Below, piece by piece: positions 1-5,134 of a stretch of 5,375 bases of DNA (the stretch's first letter is position 1; the number at the start of each line of letters is the position of its first letter). The translations under genes were made by a program, and so were the position numbers. Source of the stretch: Rickettsia typhi (GTDB lineage Bacteria; Pseudomonadota; Alphaproteobacteria; Rickettsiales; Deianiraeaceae); contig CAMAVG010000062.1 in the NCBI GenBank assembly GCA_945861605.1, positions 1 to 5,375 on the forward strand, written 5' to 3'. The notes beneath the pieces were generated by a model that did no database searches, was not told the origin of the DNA, and saw only the letters and a list, made by a program, of their open reading frames with translations.

Positions 1-11
1 ATAACAAAATA

Positions 12-41
12 AATGTCAAAGAAAATATTTTATGTGACATT
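12..41. repeat. AT-rich imperfect palindrome upstream of the operon
   Basis: The arms AATGTCA (12-18) and TGACATT (35-41) are exact reverse complements. They share their symmetry axis, between bases 26 and 27, with an inner 10-bp palindrome AAAATATTTT (22-31). In all, 13 of 15 base pairs match around that axis. It could be a binding site for a dimeric regulator or part of the 3' end of an upstream unit. No T-tract follows on the + strand, so it is not a convincing + strand terminator. Function unknown. Confidence 0.35.
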
Positions 42-60
42 CTGAGAAAAAACTACAATC

Positions 61-98
61 AAAAAAGCCATAAATCCCTTTTCTCAATTGGCTTTATT
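61..98. terminator. Possible bidirectional hairpin terminator upstream of the operon
   Basis: AAAGCCA (64-70) pairs with TGGCTTT (89-95) across an 18-base loop. Two more A-T pairs (61-62 with 97-98) follow after one mismatch. Read on the minus strand, the stem is followed by six T residues; on the + strand only by TATT. It may end transcription of a + strand gene lying before the window, because no minus-strand gene is visible that would need it. The long loop and short stem make this weak. Confidence 0.3.
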
Positions 99-105
99 CC
101 AATTG
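85..105. repeat. Short inverted repeat overlapping the preceding hairpin
   Basis: CAATTGG (85-91) and CCAATTG (99-105) are perfect reverse complements separated by 7 bases. The left arm shares bases 89-91 with the right arm of the 64-95 hairpin, so the two RNA folds would exclude each other. It lies upstream of the candidate promoters and has no T-tract, so neither attenuation nor termination is well supported. Confidence 0.3.
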
Positions 106-120
106 CGAGCCATATCAATA

Positions 121-148
121 TTGTATCACTGTACTAGTACACTATAAC
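121..148 (+). promoter_or_regulatory. Candidate promoter P1 spanning operator 1
   Basis: TTGTAT (121-126, 3 of 6 matches to TTGACA), a 16-bp spacer, then TATAAC (143-148, 5 of 6 matches to TATAAT). Transcription would begin near 155, giving a leader of about 56 bases before the first gene. Operator 1 fills most of the spacer. The -35 box is poor, so this may be a secondary promoter or not used. Confidence 0.4.
130..141. promoter_or_regulatory. Operator 1, TrpR-like palindrome TGTACTAGTACA
   Basis: A perfect 12-bp palindrome, identical to the one at 179-190. Its ACTAGT core is the half-site core of the classical E. coli trp operator bound by TrpR. It lies in the spacer of a candidate promoter (TTGTAT 121-126, TATAAC 143-148), so binding would block RNA polymerase. 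The TrpR-superfamily gene starting at 211 is the obvious candidate binder. The sequence match is seen directly; the binding is inferred. Confidence 0.65.
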
Positions 149-154
149 AAAATG

Positions 155-184
155 CTTGACATTGCAAAAATGTATCACTGTACT
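155..184 (+). promoter_or_regulatory. Candidate promoter P2 with perfect -35 box, -10 overlapping operator 2
   Basis: A perfect TTGACA at 156-161, preceded by C to give the CTTGAC form common in alphaproteobacteria, then a 17-bp spacer and TGTACT (179-184, 4 of 6 matches). The -10 box is the left half of operator 2, so a bound repressor would cover it. Transcription would start near 191, leaving only about 20 untranslated bases before the ATG at 211. The -35 box is strong and the -10 box mediocre. Confidence 0.5.
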
Positions 185-190
185 AGTACA
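179..190. promoter_or_regulatory. Operator 2, TrpR-like palindrome TGTACTAGTACA
   Basis: Second exact copy of the 12-bp palindrome, 49 bp downstream of the first (slightly under five helical turns). It overlaps the -10 region of promoter P2 and ends 20 bp before the start codon at 211. Two copies at this distance could allow cooperative binding or simply guard two promoters. The likely ligand-responsive binder is the YerC-type protein encoded immediately downstream. Confidence 0.65.
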
Positions 191-210
191 TAATAACACT
201 TTGTTTCAAA

Positions 211-513
211 ATGTCAGAAAAAAATCATTTACCGCTCAATATTGTCAAAATCCTAACAAAAATTACGGACGAAGAGACCATGGCACGCCTACTTTTCGAC
301 CTCGCAACCCCGCAAGAACTCAAGTCCCTACAGGAACGCTTGACGATCGTCTCGCTTTTAATCCAAGGGAATTCCTACCGCGAAATTGCAAAAAAAGTGC
401 CGTCATCAATTGCCACAGTTTCAAGAGTCGCAAGGTTTCTCCTCAACGAACCGCACGGTGGATATCGCTTTTTAGTCGAAAATATTGAAACTTTTGCCCC
501 GCAGAATGCTTAA
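211..513 (+). CDS. TrpR-superfamily YerC/YecD-type repressor, probable regulator of the his operon
   Basis: The 100-residue protein fits the TrpR-related YerC/YecD family, which is made of small all-helical DNA-binding proteins. Its core runs from TPQELKSLQERL (33-44) through GNSYREIAKKV (53-63) to the recognition helix region SIATVSRVARFL (66-77), and ends with the family's GGY (83-85). Aligned by eye with E. coli TrpR, Arg43 and Arg72 fall where TrpR has Arg54 and Arg84, the two arginines that sandwich bound tryptophan. A small-molecule pocket may therefore be retained, with histidine the natural guess for the ligand. The ATG at 211 gives the normal family length. No Shine-Dalgarno sequence is visible, but a very short leader is possible. 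It is first in the operon, directly after two trp-operator-like palindromes, and overlaps hisG by 8 bases, so it probably represses its own operon. The family call is firm; target and ligand are inferred. Confidence 0.88.
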   Translation: MSEKNHLPLNIVKILTKITDEETMARLLFDLATPQELKSLQERLTIVSLLIQGNSYREIAKKVPSSIATVSRVARFLLNEPHGGYRFLVENIETFAPQNA

Positions 514-1348
514 AATTGCCGTCCAAAAAAGTGAAAGAATCTCAAAGCCATTTTTGGAACTCCTTGCTAAGTGTGGACTGAAAATCGAAGGATCAAATTC
601 CAAGCTTTATTATAAATTTTCTCAACTCCCAATTGAACTTTTCTTCATTCGCGGCTCGGATATTCCAACGCTTTTGAAGGAGAATTTTGACATCGCCATC
701 ATCGGAAAAGACAGTTTTTTCGAATACAATCTGCCTGATTTCTGCGAAATTGTGAAAAATCTCGATTTTGCAAAAGCACGGCTTTCATTTGCGGGAAAAT
801 CTTCCGAAAAATTCACAAAAAATTCACTAAATGGCAAAAAAATTGCAACATCGTACCCAGCAATTTTACAAAAATACCTTCACGAAAACCAAATTTCTTC
901 GCAAATCGTTGAAATGCAGGGCTCGGTTGAATCCTCGATCAAACTTGGAATTTCCGACCTCATTCTGGACATAATCCAAACGGGATCAACGCTTTTACAG
1001 CATTCGCTTTGCGAATATTTTCCAATTATGGAACTTGAAGCAATGATGATTTCACAAAAAGGCTTCGATTCTGAAATTTTGCAAAAACTTTTGTTTAGAA
1101 TCAACGCAGTTTTGAACGGAAAGCCGTGCAAATATGTAATGTTCAACTTGGAAAAATCCCTTGTCGAAACAGTTGTTTCGCTACTACCAGCGGGAAAATC
1201 TCCAACAATTCTAAACCTTGTAAATGATGATTTCCGCGCAATTCACACCCTTTGCAATGAAGACGAAATTTGGGATATATGCGAAATTTTACAAAAAAAC
1301 GGCGCCCAAGATATCCTAATCAGTGACATAAACTTACGGTTTCTATAA
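506..1348 (+). CDS. hisG: ATP phosphoribosyltransferase, long form (HisG)
   Basis: Catalyses the first, committed step of histidine synthesis: ATP plus PRPP gives N1-(5-phosphoribosyl)-ATP in the cytoplasm. The 280-residue product is the long form, with two periplasmic-binding-like catalytic lobes and a C-terminal ACT-like domain (about 205-280) for feedback inhibition by histidine, so no HisZ partner should be needed. It opens with MLKIAVQKSER, like E. coli IAMQKSGR. NGKKIATSYP (109-118) is conserved, and residues 142-163 fit the ATP-PRT signature, ending in DIIQTGSTL (155-163), the PRPP-binding loop. The C-terminal stretch SLLPAGKSPTIL (225-236) matches E. coli LLPGAERPTIL. I chose the ATG at 506 over an in-frame TTG at 485 because the residues after it align with the start of known HisG proteins and the overlap with the regulator gene is only 8 bases. 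There is no Shine-Dalgarno sequence, so translation is probably coupled. hisD follows 6 bases after the stop, in the same frame. Confidence 0.95.
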   Translation: MLKIAVQKSERISKPFLELLAKCGLKIEGSNSKLYYKFSQLPIELFFIRGSDIPTLLKENFDIAIIGKDSFFEYNLPDFCEIVKNLDFAKARLSFAGKSSEKFTKNSLNGKKIATSYPAILQKYLHENQISSQIVEMQGSVESSIKLGISDLILDIIQTGSTLLQHSLCEYFPIMELEAMMISQKGFDSEILQKLLFRINAVLNGKPCKYVMFNLEKSLVETVVSLLPAGKSPTILNLVNDDFRAIHTLCNEDEIWDICEILQKNGAQDILISDINLRFL

Positions 1349-1354
1349 AATTCT

Positions 1355-2527
1355 ATGCAAAATATTCTTCACAACATCAAAAATCAATGCCTTGAAAACG
1401 GACAAACCGCCCTTTTGGATTTCACGCAACAGTTTGATAAAACAAGCCTCCAAACATTCATTTTCGAAGTCCCAAACAATATTGAGCTTCCAAATGAACT
1501 TAAGGAAGCAATTATTACCGCAAAAAGCAACATTTTCAAGTTCCACAAAGCAGAGCACGACAAGCTTCTTTCATTTGAAAAAGATAAAATCGAGACATCA
1601 CAAGGCATTGTTTGCTGGAAAAAATTCACTCCCATCGAAAAAGTTGGCGTTTATGTGCCATCAAAGCTGTTTTCAAGCGTCCTTATGAACATAATTCCCG
1701 CACAAATTTCAGGTTGCAAAAGCATTGTTATTTGCACGCCGCCAAATCCAAGCGATGAAATTCTTTTCACGCTAAGCCTTTTAGGGATTGAGAAAATCTA
1801 CACAATCGGCGGCTCCCAAGCAATTTTCGCAATGGCGTATGGAATTGGCGAAATCCCAAAAGTGGACAAAATTTTTGGCCCGGGAAATGAGTTTGTCGAT
1901 GGAGCAAAGAAAATGGTTTCAAGCGAGGTCGCAATTGATATGCCTGCTGGTCCAAGCGAGGTTTTGGTCATTTCGGACGGTGGAAATTACGAAAGCGTTG
2001 TGACGGATATCCTCGCCCAATTGGAGCACGGTCGCGAATCAAAAGCGTGGCTTTTTTCAACAGATCATGCGATTATTTCACGCATTGAAAACGAAATTCA
2101 CGATTTCTCCAAAAAATGCCAAAGATTCCACATTTTGCAACATTCAATCAAAAATTTAGTCATTCAGCACTGTTCTACGATTGATGAAGCAATTGAGAAA
2201 TCCAACACAATCGCGCCTGAGCATCTAATTTTGAATATCAAAAATGCCAATGATTACCTTGGGAAAATCACAAATGCCGGCAGCGTTTTCATTGGTGAAC
2301 ACACGCCTGAATCACTGGGAGATTACGCCAGCGGAACGAACCATGTTCTTCCGACATCCGGCTTTGCAAAAGCATTTTCAGGGCTTTCAGTCCTCTCATT
2401 TGGCAAATTTATTACATTTCAGGAGGCCTCGCGTGATGGAATCTCACACATTGGCAAAAGCGTTATCGCAATGGCAGAAGCAGAAGGACTTGAAATGCAC
2501 GCAAAATCAATTTTTGCAAGAATATGA
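1355..2527 (+). CDS. hisD: Histidinol dehydrogenase (HisD), shortened
   Basis: Performs the last two steps of the pathway, NAD-dependent oxidation of histidinol to histidinal and then to histidine, as a zinc-dependent homodimer. The expected zinc ligands are Gln222, His225, Asp323 and His382, in QLEHG, GDYASG and MHAKS. The catalytic pair Glu289-His290 is in APEHL. KVDKIFGPGN (169-178) and AIDMPAGPSEVL (193-204) are classical HisD blocks. At 390 residues it is about 40 shorter than E. coli HisD (434). Most of the difference is at the N-terminus, where the first 35-40 residues are missing and an in-frame TAA three codons upstream rules out an earlier start. It also has a 3-residue deletion in the nucleotide-side loop, which reads YVPSKLFSSVLM where the family has YxPGG plus several residues. 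It overlaps hisH by the 4 bases ATGA. Identity is certain; full activity is probable, since all catalytic residues remain. Confidence 0.94.
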   Translation: MQNILHNIKNQCLENGQTALLDFTQQFDKTSLQTFIFEVPNNIELPNELKEAIITAKSNIFKFHKAEHDKLLSFEKDKIETSQGIVCWKKFTPIEKVGVYVPSKLFSSVLMNIIPAQISGCKSIVICTPPNPSDEILFTLSLLGIEKIYTIGGSQAIFAMAYGIGEIPKVDKIFGPGNEFVDGAKKMVSSEVAIDMPAGPSEVLVISDGGNYESVVTDILAQLEHGRESKAWLFSTDHAIISRIENEIHDFSKKCQRFHILQHSIKNLVIQHCSTIDEAIEKSNTIAPEHLILNIKNANDYLGKITNAGSVFIGEHTPESLGDYASGTNHVLPTSGFAKAFSGLSVLSFGKFITFQEASRDGISHIGKSVIAMAEAEGLEMHAKSIFARI

Positions 2528-3090
2528 AAATCGGGATTCTAAACAGCGGCGGATTTAATATCAATTCGATCACATTTGCGTTGCATCGACTTGGTATTTT
2601 TGATGTTGAAATCGTGAAATCGCAATCTGAATTTGAACTTTGCGATAGAATTATAATTCCGGGCGTTGGTCATGCAAAAACGGCAATGTCAATGATTGAA
2701 GCACAAAATTTGGGAGATTGCATCAAAAAAACACAAAAACCCGTGCTTGGAATTTGCCTTGGAATGCAAATTATGTTTGAAAAATCGGCAGAAGGAGGCG
2801 TTGATTGCCTTGGAATTTTTGACGGTGAAATTATGAAAATCCCTGATGGAATAAGGTCTCCTCAAATGGGTTGGAACAAAATTATTGGCGGGGATCATCA
2901 TGGCGAATTCGTGTTTTTCGCAAACAGTTTCTATGCACCAACTTCGCAACATACCGAAAGCTTCGTTGAGTATTTTGGCGTTGAAATTTCGGCAGTTGTT
3001 CGCAAAAATAATTTTCTTGGATGTCAATTCCATCCGGAGAAATCCGGCATTATTGGTGAAAAAATTCTTAACGATTTTATTAGTCTATGA
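2524..3090 (+). CDS. hisH: Imidazole-glycerol phosphate synthase, glutaminase subunit (HisH)
   Basis: Class I glutamine amidotransferase that hydrolyses glutamine and channels ammonia to HisF in the IGP synthase complex. The 188-residue protein is slightly shorter than E. coli HisH (about 196). The nucleophile elbow PVLGICLGMQ (73-82) carries Cys78, and FHPEKSG (169-175) supplies His170 and Glu172, completing the triad. PGVG (46-49) is the conserved strand near the oxyanion hole. LGIFDGEIMKIP (96-107) and PQMGWN (113-118) are typical HisH blocks. One oddity: where HisH usually reads YFVHSY, this protein reads FFANSF (131-136), replacing a well-conserved His with Asn134. Start and stop codons overlap both neighbours by ATGA, so translation is coupled. 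In E. coli, hisC and hisB would lie between hisD and this gene; here nothing separates them. Confidence 0.95.
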   Translation: MKIGILNSGGFNINSITFALHRLGIFDVEIVKSQSEFELCDRIIIPGVGHAKTAMSMIEAQNLGDCIKKTQKPVLGICLGMQIMFEKSAEGGVDCLGIFDGEIMKIPDGIRSPQMGWNKIIGGDHHGEFVFFANSFYAPTSQHTESFVEYFGVEISAVVRKNNFLGCQFHPEKSGIIGEKILNDFISL

Positions 3091-3791
3091 AAAATTTTGC
3101 AATACCATCAATTGATTTACTCGACGGTCAAATCGTTCGCCTTTTCAAAGGAAATTATGGCGAAAAAACGGTTTATAATGTGGAAATATCCACCCTTCTT
3201 TCGAAGTATCAAGATTTTGAAAGACTGCACATTGTTGACCTCAACGGAGCAAAAGGTAATGGAATTGAAAACCTTGCAATTATCAAAGAAATTCGCGAAA
3301 AATTCCACGGGAAAATTCAACTTGGCGGTGGAATTCGTAATTTAGAAATCGCACAAAGCGTGTTGGAGATTGGCATTAACGCCGTCGTTCTTGGCACAAT
3401 TGCAATTACGGATTTTGAATCAACGCGTAACATTATTAGAAAACTTGGCGGAGAAAATGTTGTCTTGGCTATTGATTGCAAGCTTGAAAACGGCAAATAT
3501 TTCCCCAAGGCAAACGGCTGGATGGAAGGCGGAACTGTCGATTTATTCGAGATTCTCACGCAGTATGAATCAATCGCGAGTGAAATCCTCATAACCGATA
3601 TTTCCGTCGACGGCACAATGCAAGGAGCAAATTTAGAGCTTTACCGCCAAATAAAATCGCACTTTCCACGACTGAAACTACAAGCATCAGGCGGCGTTTC
3701 ATGCGTTGATGACTTACGAAATCTGCGTGAAATCACTGATTTTGCAATCGTTGGCAAGGCACTTTACGAAGGAATTATTGAAAATCTATGA
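3087..3791 (+). CDS. hisA: ProFAR isomerase (HisA)
   Basis: A (beta-alpha)8-barrel enzyme that catalyses the Amadori rearrangement of ProFAR to PRFAR, the substrate of HisHF. The 234-residue protein has the normal length. The general acid/base aspartates are Asp10, in PSIDLLDG (7-14), and Asp171, in ITDISVDGT (169-177). Phosphate-binding loops are visible as LGGGIR (79-84), ASGGV (200-204) and VGKALYEG (222-229). VDLNGAKG (50-57) and the NGW motif with Trp145 are further HisA marks. Asp10 and the whole ITDISVDGT block align closely with E. coli HisA (CTDISRDGT), supporting HisA rather than the HisA/TrpF bifunctional PriA type. It overlaps hisH by 4 bases and hisF by 4 bases, both ATGA. No Shine-Dalgarno sequence is present. 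Confidence 0.95.
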   Translation: MKNFAIPSIDLLDGQIVRLFKGNYGEKTVYNVEISTLLSKYQDFERLHIVDLNGAKGNGIENLAIIKEIREKFHGKIQLGGGIRNLEIAQSVLEIGINAVVLGTIAITDFESTRNIIRKLGGENVVLAIDCKLENGKYFPKANGWMEGGTVDLFEILTQYESIASEILITDISVDGTMQGANLELYRQIKSHFPRLKLQASGGVSCVDDLRNLREITDFAIVGKALYEGIIENL

Positions 3792-4543
3792 TAACAAAAC
3801 GAATAATTGCCTGCCTTGACATCGCAAACGGCATGGTTGTGAAGGGCATAAAGTTCAAAAATCATGAAATCATCGGCGAAATCATCGAAATGGCGGAAAA
3901 ATATGCGAAATCCGGCATCGATGAACTGGTTTTATATGATATCTTGGCATCGTGCGATGAAAAAACCGTGAACTACAAATGGGTCGAAAATGTTGCACGC
4001 GTAATCAATATTCCGTTCTGTGTTGCCGGCAGAATTGACTCAATTTCCAAAGTCGAAATGGTTCTAAACGCAGGTGCGGACAAGGTTTCCATCAATTCCC
4101 CAGCAATCAACAACCCAAGTTTGATCAACGAAATTGCAAGCAAATTTGGCTCATCAACGCTTGTTGTTGGAATTGACACCAAGGACGGCAAAATTTACAA
4201 AAACACAGGCGATGCCTCAAAAACGCAGGAAATTCCAAAATCCGTCACTGACTGGGCGAAGGAAGTCGCAAACCGCGGCGCTGGCGAAATCGTGTTGAAT
4301 TCCATCAATTCCGACGGCACAAAAAACGGTTTTGACATCGCACTTTTGTCCGAAATTGCAGTATCCGTGAATATTCCCGTTGTGGCATCAGGCGGTGCAG
4401 GCTCCATGGAACACTTCGCAAACGCATTTCAAGAAACGAACATCAGCGGTGCACTTGCCGCAAGCATTTTCCACAAAAACGAAATTTCCATCATGGAATT
4501 GAAGAAATATCTTTTAGAAAAAAATATATGTATAAGGATTTGA
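3788..4543 (+). CDS. hisF: Imidazole-glycerol phosphate synthase, cyclase subunit (HisF)
   Basis: A (beta-alpha)8-barrel that uses ammonia from HisH to convert PRFAR into IGP and AICAR; AICAR feeds purine synthesis. The 251-residue length is standard. The catalytic Asp11, in CLDIANG (9-15), and Asp130, in VVGIDT (126-131), fall at the same numbers as in Thermotoga HisF. Phosphate-binding elements include INSPA (102-106), SDGTKNG (175-181), ASGGAG (200-205) and GALAAS (221-226). NHEIIGEI (25-32), GAGEIVLNSINSDG (164-177) and the IRI end resemble E. coli HisF more than the LTSMDRDG version common elsewhere. The odd residue is Arg82: CVAGRI (78-83) replaces the usual GGI with GRI in the first phosphate-binding loop, the codon being AGA instead of GGA. 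It overlaps hisIE by 16 bases. Confidence 0.95.
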   Translation: MITKRIIACLDIANGMVVKGIKFKNHEIIGEIIEMAEKYAKSGIDELVLYDILASCDEKTVNYKWVENVARVINIPFCVAGRIDSISKVEMVLNAGADKVSINSPAINNPSLINEIASKFGSSTLVVGIDTKDGKIYKNTGDASKTQEIPKSVTDWAKEVANRGAGEIVLNSINSDGTKNGFDIALLSEIAVSVNIPVVASGGAGSMEHFANAFQETNISGALAASIFHKNEISIMELKKYLLEKNICIRI

Positions 4544-5133
4544 TTTCCAAAATCGACTGGAAAAAATGCAACGAACTCGTACCCGTCATAATTCAAAATG
4601 TAAAAACTTTGGAGGTACTAATGCTTGGCTTCATGAACAAGGAAGCAATTATTTTAACGCACGAAACGGGGAATATCCACTTTTTTTCACGAACAAAAGA
4701 CAGAATTTGGATGAAGGGCGAGGAATCCGGCAACATTCTACGGATGATCGCGATGAATCTTGACTGCGACGGCGACACGATTCTCGCACTCGTCAAGCCA
4801 ACGGGAAACACTTGCCACTTGGGTTCAAAATCCTGTTTTGGCGTTCAAACAAATGTTTTGAGCAACCTCGAAGAAACGATTTCGCAAAGGATTGAATCAA
4901 AAAATGACGAAAGCTATGTTGAGAATCTGGTTTCAAAGGGGATTAATAAAATCGCCCAAAAAGTTGGAGAAGAAGGCGTTGAAGTAACGATTGCCGCAAT
5001 CAACGAAAGCGATGAATTGCTGCTGGGGGAAGTCGCAGATTTACTCTTCCACACAATTATTGCGTTGAAATTTAGGAATCTGAGCATTTTTGATGCAATT
5101 GATGTGCTGAAATCACGCAAAAGGAAGGAATAA
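4528..5133 (+). CDS. hisIE: Bifunctional phosphoribosyl-AMP cyclohydrolase / phosphoribosyl-ATP pyrophosphohydrolase (HisIE)
   Basis: Catalyses steps 2 and 3: the C-terminal HisE domain removes pyrophosphate from PR-ATP, and the N-terminal HisI domain opens the adenine ring of PR-AMP to give ProFAR. HisI (about 1-108) shows FFSRTK (52-57), WMKGEESGN (61-69), the metal-binding DCDGD (79-83) and TCHLGSKSCF (95-104). Cys80, Cys96 and Cys103 have the spacing I recall for the zinc ligands of archaeal HisI. HisE (about 112-201) shows KIAQKVGEEGVE (141-152) and the acidic helix GEVADLLFH (167-175). The 201-residue length matches the fused enzymes of enterobacteria and others. The ATG at 4528 lies inside hisF, and the N-terminus KIDWKKCNELVPVI aligns with E. 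coli ELDWEKTDGLMPVI, which supports this start. It is the last gene of the operon, and its stop codon lies 1 base from the convergent tRNA-Trp gene. Confidence 0.95.
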   Translation: MYKDLISKIDWKKCNELVPVIIQNVKTLEVLMLGFMNKEAIILTHETGNIHFFSRTKDRIWMKGEESGNILRMIAMNLDCDGDTILALVKPTGNTCHLGSKSCFGVQTNVLSNLEETISQRIESKNDESYVENLVSKGINKIAQKVGEEGVEVTIAAINESDELLLGEVADLLFHTIIALKFRNLSIFDAIDVLKSRKRKE

Positions 5134-5134
5134 A

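Larger units (their letters stand above)
122..198. repeat. 28-bp direct repeat, two copies 49 bp apart, carrying the operator palindrome
   Basis: Bases 122-149 and 171-198 agree at 26 of 28 positions, differing only at 142/191 and 143/192. Each copy consists of TGTATCAC, the palindrome TGTACTAGTACA minus its shared first base, two variable bases, and ATAACA. Similarity stops sharply outside the unit: 150-170 and 199-219 do not align. The repeat is therefore either a small duplication trimmed by selection or two maintained regulatory boxes. Confidence 0.75.

Noticed and set aside
150..210. Classical histidine attenuator with a His-rich leader peptide
   Set aside because: There is no run of His codons, no leader reading frame, and too little space between promoters and the first gene. 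Repressor control fits better.
156..488. Open frame of 110 codons overlapping the promoter and the TrpR-like gene
   Set aside because: It starts at the TTG of the -35 box, has no family resemblance, and is a shadow of the conserved YerC-type gene in another frame.
485..508. TTG at 485 as a longer start for hisG (287 residues)
   Set aside because: The extra seven residues have no counterpart in HisG, the codon is a rarer start, and the ATG at 506 puts the conserved N-terminus first.
211..513. Calling the first gene trpR itself
   Set aside because: Length, the GGY end and the ELKSLQERL block match the YerC/YecD group, not enterobacterial TrpR, and no tryptophan genes are nearby.
3317..3616. 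Minus-strand open frame of 99 codons opposite hisA, and similar ones opposite hisD, hisH and hisF
   Set aside because: They lie fully inside well-conserved + strand genes, show no recognisable motif and are expected by chance.
4611..4623. GGAGGT followed by an in-frame ATG inside hisIE
   Set aside because: It looks like a good Shine-Dalgarno site, but it simply encodes conserved HisI residues (LEVLM). Starting at Met32 would delete a conserved part of the HisI domain.
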